A stretch of 64,000 bases of DNA. Source: Anammoximicrobium sp964645045. Lineage in GTDB: Bacteria; Planctomycetota; Planctomycetia; Pirellulales; Pirellulaceae. Each line of letters opens with the position of its first letter. The first letter of the stretch is position 1. Positions 46,885 through 55,833 of the stretch are shown here, piece by piece. The translations under genes were made by a program, and so were the position numbers. The DNA is taken from NCBI GenBank assembly GCA_964645045.1, contig CAZXYZ010000003.1, forward strand, positions 62,001 through 126,000, in the 5' to 3' direction. Below the pieces are notes generated by a model. It saw only the letters and a list, made by a program, of their open reading frames with translations, was not told the DNA's origin and ran no database searches.

Positions 46885-47877
46885 ATGGAGTCTGTCCTTG
46901 CCTATCGGGAAGAGGGGGGCCCGTCGACTGTCGTGCCTTCTATTGCAGCCGGTACCGCTGCTGCGGAAGCACGGGAAGTCCACATCGTGGACCGCGTGCC
47001 CGAAATACTGGATTCGGCTCGATCGGAGGAGTACCTGAATGCGTACCTCCAGGAGTACCAGCCCGTGGGGCCGACGGAACATGCCCTCGTGCGCGAACTG
47101 GCTCGCCACTGCGCAGCAGGGGATATGTGGAGTGCAGCCGGCGATGCCGTCCAACGGCAAGGTGCTCGGGAGTTGCCGAATCTCATCCTGAGGGCGGGGG
47201 ACGAGGATCTACTGTCGTCGGACACGGTGCTCGCCGGAACGATGTCGCAAGAAATTGTGCATCGTTGTGAAAGACATGAGCGGTGTCGCTCGCGGGCATT
47301 CCACCGTGCACTCAGGAAACTCGAGGAACTGCAGGCTTGCCGCACGAAACGCGGATCAGGGGACCTGGTCGTCCCGCCGAATCCCTTCACCAGCGAGGCG
47401 GCGTGCGAGAAACACCTAGTGGACAGATTCAAATCCGGTAAGGTCCGTTGCCCGATCTGTGCCGCCGTGGAGGGGCACCACATCGGGAGTCGCCGCTGTT
47501 GGGAGTGTGCGAAGTGCGGATCGCAAACCGGTGTGCGGCACGGAACCCTCATGGCGGATTCGCCGATTCCGCTGACGCGCTGGTTCACCGCGATTTGGCT
47601 GATGCTCTGGCGGCCGACGATCACCACCGCCGAGCTGGTGTCCAACTTGGGGATCACTCGGATCACGACCGTACGCACCATGGCCAACAGAATCCGGGCG
47701 GCCATGGCCGCGGAGAACGCTGGCGACCTGCTGGCTGAACTCGACACGTACTACGCAAAGTTTCAGGCGGCGTCGCCTGAGTCAAGTGCGCGCGAGAACA
47801 GCGATTTGCGCGGCGACGAACACGAGAGTCCGACGAGCGGGCGCGACAGTACAAGTCCTGTGGCGGCTGAAGATTAG
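46885..47877 (+). CDS. zinc-ribbon/HTH protein resembling an IS1595 transposase N-terminus without the DDE domain
   Basis: 330 residues from the ATG at 46885, with GGGAGGG upstream. Residues about 50-170 form a charged helical domain (EEYLNAYLQEYQPVGPTEH, FHRALRKLEELQACRTK) of the kind found in planctomycete mobile-element ORFs. Residues about 175-300 match the IS1595 zinc-ribbon and following helices: NPFTSEAACEKHLVDRF, CPIC, CWECAKCG, TGVRHGTLMADSPIPLTRW, FTAIWLMLWRP and a helix-turn-helix TAELVSNLGITRITTVRTM. The protein stops, after a 40-residue polar tail, where the catalytic DDE domain should begin. It is a DNA-binding module without recombinase activity, next to a terminase gene. A truncated transposase is the alternative. 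Confidence 0.65.
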   Translation: MESVLAYREEGGPSTVVPSIAAGTAAAEAREVHIVDRVPEILDSARSEEYLNAYLQEYQPVGPTEHALVRELARHCAAGDMWSAAGDAVQRQGARELPNLILRAGDEDLLSSDTVLAGTMSQEIVHRCERHERCRSRAFHRALRKLEELQACRTKRGSGDLVVPPNPFTSEAACEKHLVDRFKSGKVRCPICAAVEGHHIGSRRCWECAKCGSQTGVRHGTLMADSPIPLTRWFTAIWLMLWRPTITTAELVSNLGITRITTVRTMANRIRAAMAAENAGDLLAELDTYYAKFQAASPESSARENSDLRGDEHESPTSGRDSTSPVAAED

Positions 47878-47972
47878 ACGAGCCTCTGACCATCAAGAAT
47901 GGGATTGGCGATACCTGAGTTAAGTGTTGTTCGTTCTGTCAAGTATTCCTTTACCTTCAAGGGAGTGAAGTC

Positions 47973-48401
47973 ATGTCAAGTGTTTTGCTTCCGGGTCCGG
48001 CAGACGCTGAACCCGAAAAGATCGGCTATGAACAGTCCAAAGTTGATAACCACAATACGGGCGCGGACCGCCGACGGCAACAGCAGCGTCAGCGCGCCAG
48101 GAAACCTGACATACCCAGCGAGGAGGACTGCTTGGGGGCGATCGCTCAGGTGGCTCGACTGGTGGTCATGGGCTTGCTCGAGACGGCCCAGGCCAACGCG
48201 ATTCGCGCGGCGTTTCGTGAAATTCTGCTCTACCATCGGAACAAATCGAAGGTTGCCGAGAAGGGCATTTCAAACGTCGAGCTCCTCGATGTGTTGCGGA
48301 AGGATCCCAGGCTATTGTCCTTGTTTGAACCCCTGTTGAGTCAGGAGCAGATCGAGTTGATCCTGCGTGCCGGCGACAGCGACGGCGAAAACGCGGCATG
48401 A
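47973..48401 (+). CDS. small helical protein upstream of terminase (possible small-subunit equivalent)
   Basis: 142 residues from the ATG at 47973, with GGGAGTGAAG upstream. The N-terminal 40 residues are polar and basic (DRRRQQQRQRARKPDIP). Residues about 48-90 form a helix pair (CLGAIAQVARLVVMGLLE, TAQANAIRAAFREILLYH) resembling short ORFs that accompany planctomycete phage or transposon genes. The remainder (NVELLDVLRKDPRLLSLFE) is also helical. No catalytic motif is seen. Its size, charge and place immediately before the terminase large subunit fit a small terminase subunit, but the resemblance is positional only. The terminase frame overlaps its end if the GTG at 48367 is used. Confidence 0.55.
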   Translation: MSSVLLPGPADAEPEKIGYEQSKVDNHNTGADRRRQQQRQRARKPDIPSEEDCLGAIAQVARLVVMGLLETAQANAIRAAFREILLYHRNKSKVAEKGISNVELLDVLRKDPRLLSLFEPLLSQEQIELILRAGDSDGENAA

Positions 48402-48534
48402 CTGGCTGGGGCGGGCGCCGATCATCGAAACAAGCGTGATCGGCGCCGCTAGACACGTTCCCAAACGATTTGCGGAACATGGATACGGCGGATCGGCTGC
48501 GGGGGACCGAGCGCCAATTGCCAGGGAGGGCTGG

Positions 48535-50070
48535 ATGAGGAAGCTCGAGTTTTGCCGACATTTCGTTCATCTGCAGCGAAAGCCAATCTGCTTTGACGGC
48601 CGGCCGTACCTGTCGGCGATCTACGAGGTGAGAACGCGGAACCTTGTGCTCCGCTGCAGCCGGCAGACCGAAAAGAGCACTTTCCTGGTCAACACGATCC
48701 TGTACGAGGCCTGCCGGAATCCAGGCATTCAGATGCTGTTCGTGTGCCCACGGATGGAACAGGCACGTGTCTTCAGCCACTCGCGGTTGCTCCCTTCCCT
48801 GGAAGAGAGTCCGATCATACGGCGTGCGCTACTTGGGCGGAACGGTCGGCGGCCGCACGTGTTGAACATGCAGTTCGCCAACGGCTCCTCGCTGTTCGTG
48901 CGGGCGGCGTTCCACTCGGCCGATGCTTGCCGGGGTCTCAGCGCGAGCCTCCTGCTGGTCGACGAGTTCCAGGACATGGCCGCGGGAGACTTGCCCGTGC
49001 TTCAGGAGACGCTGAGCCACGCGGTCAACGGGCGAACCATTCTCACGGGGACGCCAAAGACGATCGACAACCATTTGGAGATCATGTTCCGCCAGTCGAC
49101 TGCCAACGAGTGGACGATCGAGTGTGGTCAGTGCGAGAAAGGTGTGATTCTGGACGAGCGGTGTCTTGGGCCCAGAGGGATCATCTGCCCGGAATGCCAA
49201 TCGACCCTGGATCCGAGAAACGGTCACTGGGTGGCCCGCAACCCGCCGGCTGTCTGGGGAGAGGGGTTTTGGATTTGCCACGCGATGGTCCCGTGGTTGA
49301 ATTTTGCCGAGATCCTTGATCGGCAGCGAGTCTACGATCTGCCAAAATTCAAAAATGAAGTTCTTGGGCTACCGACGACCCTCGGGGAGAACGTGGTCAC
49401 GCGGGAAGAGCTTGAGGCTTGCTGCGGCCAGACGCCCATGGCGACGACACTGAAGGACGTCCCACCACAGGGCCGCGAGAAGCTGATTGCCGGCATCGAT
49501 TGGGGTGGCGGTGGAACCTCCCGGACAGTCTTGGTCATCGGCTTCATGCGGAGCGACTACGCCTTCCAAGTGTGCCGTCTCGAACGGTTCGCTGCTACAG
49601 AGGATCCAGATCTCGTGCTCAAGACGGTGGCTCAACGCTGTGGACAGTTCCGCGTTAGGCTGATTGCTGCCGACGGCGGCGGTAACGGGCACGTGTTGAA
49701 TCGGCTCCTTCTGGATCGTCTGGGTCGGCCTTTGGGGCTGTTCGCGATTTTGTATTCCTCGGCTGATCATCCCCCACAGCAAGACGGTTCCCTGACGAAG
49801 TGGACGGTAAATCGTTCGGCGACGATCGGCGGGTTGTTTTCCCGTGTGAAGAAGAAGACGATCATCTTCCCGCGCCTTGCAGATTTCGGCACCTACGTTG
49901 ACGAGTTCGCTTGCGAGGTCGCGGACTACGACGACGTGACGCGGACGGTGAAGTACTGCCACCCGGAGACTCAGCAAGACGATGCGTTACATGCGACGAA
50001 CTACGCGCTGTGGCTGGCGGTCCACACATTTTCACCGCCCGAACGTCGGAGCTTGGCAGATTGCCACTGA
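48535..50070 (+). CDS. phage terminase large subunit
   Basis: 511 residues from the ATG at 48535, with GGGAGG six bases upstream. The frame is open from a GTG at 48367 that lacks a ribosome site. The ATPase half has CSRQTEKST near 41-49 in the Walker A position, with Glu where Gly is usual but Lys retained, and LLLVDEFQDM near 140 as Walker B. A zinc knuckle (CGQCEKG and CPECQ) follows. The nuclease half has the RNase-H-like aspartates GIDWGGGG near 321, AADGGGNG near 379 and QQDDALHATNYA near 481. Both enzymatic halves are therefore complete. The family packages DNA into capsids, yet no portal, capsid or tail gene follows, so its role here is open. Confidence 0.88.
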   Translation: MRKLEFCRHFVHLQRKPICFDGRPYLSAIYEVRTRNLVLRCSRQTEKSTFLVNTILYEACRNPGIQMLFVCPRMEQARVFSHSRLLPSLEESPIIRRALLGRNGRRPHVLNMQFANGSSLFVRAAFHSADACRGLSASLLLVDEFQDMAAGDLPVLQETLSHAVNGRTILTGTPKTIDNHLEIMFRQSTANEWTIECGQCEKGVILDERCLGPRGIICPECQSTLDPRNGHWVARNPPAVWGEGFWICHAMVPWLNFAEILDRQRVYDLPKFKNEVLGLPTTLGENVVTREELEACCGQTPMATTLKDVPPQGREKLIAGIDWGGGGTSRTVLVIGFMRSDYAFQVCRLERFAATEDPDLVLKTVAQRCGQFRVRLIAADGGGNGHVLNRLLLDRLGRPLGLFAILYSSADHPPQQDGSLTKWTVNRSATIGGLFSRVKKKTIIFPRLADFGTYVDEFACEVADYDDVTRTVKYCHPETQQDDALHATNYALWLAVHTFSPPERRSLADCH

Positions 50071-50128
50071 GGGCGTGCCGCAGGTCGGGCCGTTTTCCAA
50101 GTGGCCGAACGGAGGGACGTCCGCGCCG

Positions 50129-50242
50129 TTGACAAACGGACTGTCGCAAACCGGCCCGTTGACAGCGGTTACCGTCTTGACCTTGACAGCCTTATCGTCG
50201 AAAATCGACCTAAGTCCTTATGCGTCGGTTCGTTTCTTGACA
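50129..50242 (+). promoter_or_regulatory. cluster of four TTGACA hexamers between terminase and SEC-C genes
   Basis: TTGACA occurs at 50129-50134, 50159-50164, 50183-50188 and 50237-50242, the first two in the shared context CCGTTGACA. No good -10 hexamer lies 16-18 bases after any of them, so promoter function is doubtful; they may be repeated protein-binding sites. The 185-bp spacer holds no gene. Confidence 0.3.
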
Positions 50243-50255
50243 ACATTACTGTCTA

Positions 50256-51179
<924 letters not shown>

Positions 51180-51341
51180 AGTGGCATCCCGCGTAGGCGG
51201 GCTCCTCGTCTTCTTCCCGGCCGGGACGTAGAAGGACCGACAACCGCTTGTTCACGGACAGCGGTCATGAGCGGTTCCACGTAGGTCGGGATCTCCGACA
51301 CCGACGCCCATCCTTCTACGCCAAAGGCGTTACACACCGTA

Positions 51342-51373
51342 GCCCAGGGTCGCGGTACGTCCGCGCACCCTGG
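51342..51373. repeat. intergenic hairpin (CCAGGGT ... ACCCTGG)
   Basis: CCAGGGT plus CGCG (51344-51354) pairs with CGCG-C-ACCCTGG (51362-51373) with a single bulge. It lies in the spacer after the SEC-C gene and precedes the oxidoreductase tail. Such CCAGGGT hairpins look like the dispersed planctomycete intergenic repeats. Confidence 0.55.
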
Positions 51374-51410
51374 TTCAGCGGTCGCGCGCCCATCGTCAAG
51401 CCTGAAGGGG

Positions 51411-51596
51411 TTGCACAAGCGCGCCGTGTCGAAGAGCTTGGCAGAAACCGTGGGCCATCTGATCAACATCGCCCGCGAAGTGGGCAGAAAGCTGCGATGG
51501 GACCCGGCGAAAGAGCAAATCGTGGACGATCCCGAGGCCAATGCCCTGCTCGCTCGCCCGCGCCACAAGGGTTGGGAGTTACCCGAGGTCAGTTGA
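51411..51596 (+). pseudogene. orphan C-terminal tail of a Gfo/Idh/MocA oxidoreductase
   Basis: The translation SLAETVGHLINIAREVGRKL, then RWDPAKEQIVDDPEANALLA and RPRHKGWELPEV, is the characteristic end of this family; compare KRKIRWDPQREQILGDQQA in the intact gene at 22055-23449. About 57 family residues remain, upstream sequence is repeat-derived, and there is no start. It lies on the same strand as the N-terminal fragment at 44729-44975, so both may be ends of one destroyed gene. The 340 bases that follow, up to 51936, hold nothing recognisable. Confidence 0.72.
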
Positions 51597-51935
51597 CACC
51601 TAGGACTTGAGAAAAAGGTCAGGACCTTCTTCTCGGTCTCCCTCGTGGAAGGCGGGTGCTTTCCACGTTCGACCGTGCGGCGCCGCTGCGGGCCCACGTC
51701 TTATCTCGGAAGGGGCAGCTTCGGCGGATGCAGTCTCGCACGGCGTTCAACTCGGCATCGGTTTGCGGCGAACTGCCGCAGGCCGGCCCTTGCCGTGGCA
51801 ACTAGAAAAGAGTTTTGTCCACCTTTCTTGATTGTGCATGTTGACGTGAAGAATGCCGCGGGGGTAGGATCGTGAAGCCCGAAGGATCGCATGGCAGGGT
51901 GGGGGACTTGGGGCTGCTTTTCGCCGGGAGGTTGC

Positions 51936-53753
51936 ATGAATGATCAGCGATCGGGTGGTTCGCCGCTGGCGTCGCTGCGCGGGCGGCTGTTGTTCTTGAT
52001 CTGCCTGGCCACATTGCCGGCGATGCTGTTTACCTTTTTTGCCGCGGCGAACGAACGCGAAGCGATGCTGGCGCGGCTGGAGCGCGAGGCCCTGCAGTTG
52101 GCGCGTCTGACCAGTCACGAGCACGCCCATCAGATCCTTGGCGCGCGCAAGCTGCTGAGCTGGCTGGGGACCAAAATGACAACCGCAGAAACGGGAACGC
52201 CGGCCGTCGTCGAATCGAATTTCTTGCGGGCCCTGTTGGCCGGCCATCCACAATTGGCGAATATCGGCGTTCTGTCCGCGAACGGCCAGGTCGTGGCCAG
52301 CGCTTATGCCCTGCCGAGCTATCGGAGCTGGAAGGACAATTCGGTGTTCCGTGCGGCGTTGCGTGCGGACGGCGTGGTCACGGGAACCTATGCGATTTCG
52401 CCGATCTTCGAGCGTCCGACGCTGAATCACGCGTTTGCCGTTCGCGACGCGCAGGGGGCCGTGACGGCGGTGCTGTTCAACGGACTGGACCTGGAGTGGC
52501 TCTCCGATTTGGCTCGGCAAAGCGATCTTCCCGAGGCGTTTTCGCTGCTGATCGTCGACCAGGAAGGCCGCGTGTTGGCGTCGCAGGGACCGGCTGGCAG
52601 GGACGTGCCCGGCGAGGCGAAAGCGCGAATTCCGGGAGTGGCGGAGTTAGCGCAGGCCGGGCGTGGGAGCATGCTGGCCCTCGGTGGCACGACGCAGCAA
52701 CGTTACTTCGTCGCCGTGCCACTCCAGGGCGCCGCGGGACTGTTTGTGGCCGTGGGGCTGCCCTACGAACAGATGCTACGGCAAGCCAATGTGGTCTTCT
52801 ACCGGACCCTTGCCGGACTGGGCATCCTAACCTTGTTCACGATTGCGGCCGTGTTTCTGGCGGCGGAACTCGGCCTGTTGCGGGCCCTGCGATCGCTGGT
52901 CCGCACGGTCCAGCGTTTCGGCGGCGGGGACCTGGAGGTGCGCGTCGTCGTGCCGCGCGGGCACAACGAACTGGCGACGCTGGCACAAGCCTTCAACAGG
53001 ATGGCGGACTCGCTGGCGCACCGCCACCGTCAGGCCCTTGAAGCTCAGGTCGAGTTGCGGGCGCTGGCCCGGCGGCTGCACGCCGCCCGCGAAACCGAAG
53101 CGGCGCGGATCTCCCGCGAACTGCACGATGAGATCGGCCAGCTGCTGACCTCGCTGAAGATCGAGCTGTCCCGGCTGACGACCCGTTGTGCAGGCGGCCG
53201 AGGCGAGGAACCGTGCGGACGGCAACTCCAAACGGCCGTCGAGAGCATGAACCGGCACGTCGATGAAGCCCTGGACTTCGTGCGGCGGATCTCCGCGGAA
53301 CTCCGACCGGGCGTGTTGGACAAGCTGGGACTGGTTGCCGCCTTGGAATGGCAAGCCCGAGAGATCGAAGCGCGCAGCGAACTGGTCGTCCAGGTCGAGG
53401 CGGACCACGTCCCGGAAGGCCTGCCGGAAATCGTGGCCGTGACTTTGTTTCGCATCGCCCAAGAGGCGCTCACGAACGTCCTCCGCCACGCCAGTGCCCA
53501 CGTGGTGGAAGTTCACCTGTCCGCCGCGGCCGACGAAATCGTGCTGGAGATCCGCGACGACGGCGCGGGCATCGCGCCGGAGTCGGCCGCCCGCAGCGAT
53601 GCGCTGGGCATCATCGGAATGCAGGAGCGGGCGGTGCTGGTCAACGGGCGGTTCGCGATGTCCGGCGCGCCCGGACAGGGCACGACGGTCCGCGTCACCG
53701 TGCCGGTTTCCACGCAACGGGAGAGCGACGATGCGCATTCTGCTGGCGGATGA
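51936..53753 (+). CDS. membrane sensor histidine kinase, NarL/DesK-type (HisKA_3)
   Basis: 605 residues from the ATG at 51936, with GGGAGG seven bases upstream. A first membrane segment (LLFLICLATLPAMLFTFFA) is followed by an extracytoplasmic Cache/PAS-like sensor of about 240 residues (NIGVLSANGQVVASAYALP, FSLLIVDQEGRVLAS). A second membrane segment lies near 290-312 (LAGLGILTLFTIAAVFLAA), then a HAMP region (FGGGDLEVRV). The phosphoacceptor His is in ISRELHDEIGQLLTSLK near residue 397. The HATPase has RIAQEALTNVLRHA, IRDDGAGIAPE and GMQERAVLVNGRF. It would autophosphorylate in response to an outside signal and pass phosphate to the regulator whose gene overlaps its end by 23 bases. Confidence 0.9.
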   Translation: MNDQRSGGSPLASLRGRLLFLICLATLPAMLFTFFAAANEREAMLARLEREALQLARLTSHEHAHQILGARKLLSWLGTKMTTAETGTPAVVESNFLRALLAGHPQLANIGVLSANGQVVASAYALPSYRSWKDNSVFRAALRADGVVTGTYAISPIFERPTLNHAFAVRDAQGAVTAVLFNGLDLEWLSDLARQSDLPEAFSLLIVDQEGRVLASQGPAGRDVPGEAKARIPGVAELAQAGRGSMLALGGTTQQRYFVAVPLQGAAGLFVAVGLPYEQMLRQANVVFYRTLAGLGILTLFTIAAVFLAAELGLLRALRSLVRTVQRFGGGDLEVRVVVPRGHNELATLAQAFNRMADSLAHRHRQALEAQVELRALARRLHAARETEAARISRELHDEIGQLLTSLKIELSRLTTRCAGGRGEEPCGRQLQTAVESMNRHVDEALDFVRRISAELRPGVLDKLGLVAALEWQAREIEARSELVVQVEADHVPEGLPEIVAVTLFRIAQEALTNVLRHASAHVVEVHLSAAADEIVLEIRDDGAGIAPESAARSDALGIIGMQERAVLVNGRFAMSGAPGQGTTVRVTVPVSTQRESDDAHSAGG

Positions 53754-54369
53754 CCACGCGATGCTGCGTTCCGGGTTGCGGCGCATCATTGCGGACGCGC
53801 TGTCCGGGGCTCTAATCGCCGAAGTGAACTGCTGCGACGACTTGCTGGCGCGCGTCCGCGAGTCGGATTGGTCCGTGCTGGTGCTCGACATCGCCCTGGG
53901 AGACCGGAACAGTCTCGATCTGGTCCCCGAACTGCGCGCGCTCCGCCCGCAGATGCCGATCGTCGTGCTGAGCATGTACAAGGAGCGGCAGTTCGTGATT
54001 CGCGCCTTGCGGGCCGGCGTCGCGGGCTACGTCACCAAGGACCGCGCGCCGGAGGAACTGCTGGAGGCCATCCGCGCCGTCTTGCAGCACAAGCGGTATC
54101 TCAGCGAGTCGGTCGCGTCGCAGATCGCCGAATATGTGGCCCTCGGCGGTTCGGGCTCCGAAACGCCCCACGAGTTGCTGTCGGCCCGCGAGTACGAGGT
54201 CTTCCTGGCGCTGGCCGAGGCGCAATCCGTTTCCGAGATCGCCGCGCGGCTGGACTTGAGCGTCAAGACGATCAGTACGTACCGCACGCGGGTCCTGGAA
54301 AAGCTGGGCCTGACCTCCAACGCCCAACTCATCCGCTACGCCTTGGAGCACGGCCTGGTCCATCCCTGA
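53731..54369 (+). CDS. NarL/FixJ-type response regulator
   Basis: 212 residues. The ATG at 53731 has GGGAGAG upstream and starts inside the kinase gene, an arrangement that couples translation of the pair. The receiver begins MRILLADDHAMLRSG with the acidic pair; the phosphoacceptor Asp is in VLVLDIALGDRN; the conserved Ser and Lys are in IVVLSMYKER and GYVTKDRAPEEL. The C-terminal LuxR-type helix-turn-helix is LLSAREYEVFLALAEAQSV through VKTISTYRTRVLEKLGL. The gene converges on the alpha/beta hydrolase gene with 41 bases between stops. Targets are unknown; nearby genes are candidates only. Confidence 0.92.
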   Translation: MRILLADDHAMLRSGLRRIIADALSGALIAEVNCCDDLLARVRESDWSVLVLDIALGDRNSLDLVPELRALRPQMPIVVLSMYKERQFVIRALRAGVAGYVTKDRAPEELLEAIRAVLQHKRYLSESVASQIAEYVALGGSGSETPHELLSAREYEVFLALAEAQSVSEIAARLDLSVKTISTYRTRVLEKLGLTSNAQLIRYALEHGLVHP

Positions 54370-54410
54370 CGGACGCCGCCCCGCTTGTTCCAAGCCCGGA
54401 ATCACGGCTT

Positions 54411-55748
54411 TCAGCCGCCTGGCAGGCCGCTCTGCATGGCCTCCCACACGGCGTGGGCCACTTCGGGATGGGCCAGATCGCTGTGGGCGCCGGACGAGCG
54501 GCTCTCCATTGTGCAGATGTACTGGCTGCTGTTCAGATTGTAGACCCTGCCCGCGGCAAAACCGTACGAACCGTCGGCCGGCAGCATGTCCAGGTCGACG
54601 ATGGCGGGGCCGGGACCGCGCACGCCGTACGTGCCCAGGGCGCCGTACTTGGGCAGTTCGCCGGGAGCAAAAGTCACTTGTCGAGCCATGCCCGCGGCCA
54701 GCGGATACATCGTGCCAACGGCCGTATCGTGCTCCGACTGTGTGGTGATCAGCGGACCAGCCACGCGGCCTTCCGAGAAGATGCGATGAAAGTATCCTCG
54801 CTGGCCGGCAGCATACGGGATGTCGGCCGCGTAGGACCACAGCGACAGGGCCCCTTGTAACAACGCCACGGAATCGACCGGCCGCACCAGGGCGTTGTCC
54901 GACGGCGGGCCGGCCAGCGTGGCGGACATGACCACGCAGCCGAAGCTGTGGCCCATCAGATGGAACCGCACGTCGCTGCTCGTCGCGCCCTGCAATTGCC
55001 GCAGCAGCTGAAAGCCGCCCGACGCGCCGAACTTGGCGGCCCGGTCCTTCATCTTCCAGAACGACATGGTCCGCAGGGGCGACAGCACTGCGCCCAGACC
55101 GAACCCGCCGAAGCTGACCGACTCGTCGTTGGCCGCTTGATAAGTCGCTTCGGGATCGAACGGCTCGCGGTCCGCCCCCGGGTCGCCGGCCACGTCGCCG
55201 CTGCCCGGGGCCGCTTCGCGGTCGAGCACCTGATAGGCTTCGACCACCTCGACCGGCAACGTGTTGGGGGCCACGTCCTCGATCGCCGCGGCAAAGATCG
55301 TTTGCAAGGCTCGGCGGGCTGCGGGCGTATCCCCCAGCTTCTCCGCATATTGGTCGATCATCTTGTCGAGCGGCGAAGCCGCACCCACTTCGGGCGCGGC
55401 AAAGGACGCGGAATCGCCCAGGTCTTCTTCACCGTACGGCTTGCTGGGCCAATGCAGTCCGATCAGCAGCGGTTGGAATCCCGGCCGCCGTTGCCGCACC
55501 CGCCGGATGTCCGCCGTGTTGCCCGCCATCGCCCCGATCCACTTGTCGTATTGCCGGATCGCATCCGGAATGTCTCCCAGCCACCCGTGGCTGATCAGAA
55601 ACACGTCCGTAATCGGTTCCGCCTTCAACACCTCCAACACCCGCCGGATCATCAGACCATCCGGATCGTCGGTGCGCTCCTTTCCCTCGGCGTCGAAGCA
55701 GATCAGGTAGTAACGCAGATCGGTCTTGACAACGTGTCGAATCGGCAT
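54411..55748 (-). CDS. alpha/beta hydrolase, candidate effector of the CHAT operon
   Basis: 445 residues from the ATG at 55748, with AGGAGG nine bases upstream. No signal peptide, so it is cytoplasmic. The nucleophile elbow is LMGHSFGCVVMSA near residue 267, with Ser between two Gly-type positions; an earlier strand VFLISHGWLGD fits the oxyanion-loop His-Gly. Probable later acid and His lie in ITTQSEHDTAVGTMYP. A helical lid-like insertion occupies about 105-240. These features suggest an esterase or lipase. It is the last gene of the operon, 85 bp after the CHAT gene, and such hydrolases are known as effectors or partners in STAND/CHAT conflict systems. Substrate unknown. Confidence 0.75.
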   Translation of the reverse strand: MPIRHVVKTDLRYYLICFDAEGKERTDDPDGLMIRRVLEVLKAEPITDVFLISHGWLGDIPDAIRQYDKWIGAMAGNTADIRRVRQRRPGFQPLLIGLHWPSKPYGEEDLGDSASFAAPEVGAASPLDKMIDQYAEKLGDTPAARRALQTIFAAAIEDVAPNTLPVEVVEAYQVLDREAAPGSGDVAGDPGADREPFDPEATYQAANDESVSFGGFGLGAVLSPLRTMSFWKMKDRAAKFGASGGFQLLRQLQGATSSDVRFHLMGHSFGCVVMSATLAGPPSDNALVRPVDSVALLQGALSLWSYAADIPYAAGQRGYFHRIFSEGRVAGPLITTQSEHDTAVGTMYPLAAGMARQVTFAPGELPKYGALGTYGVRGPGPAIVDLDMLPADGSYGFAAGRVYNLNSSQYICTMESRSSGAHSDLAHPEVAHAVWEAMQSGLPGG

Positions 55749-55833
55749 AGCCTCGCCTCCTCTGTGGATGAAATCGTCGATCAGTTCTCTGATCTCGCCG
55801 TGAGATCGCGAGAATGCAAAAATAGGTTACCTG

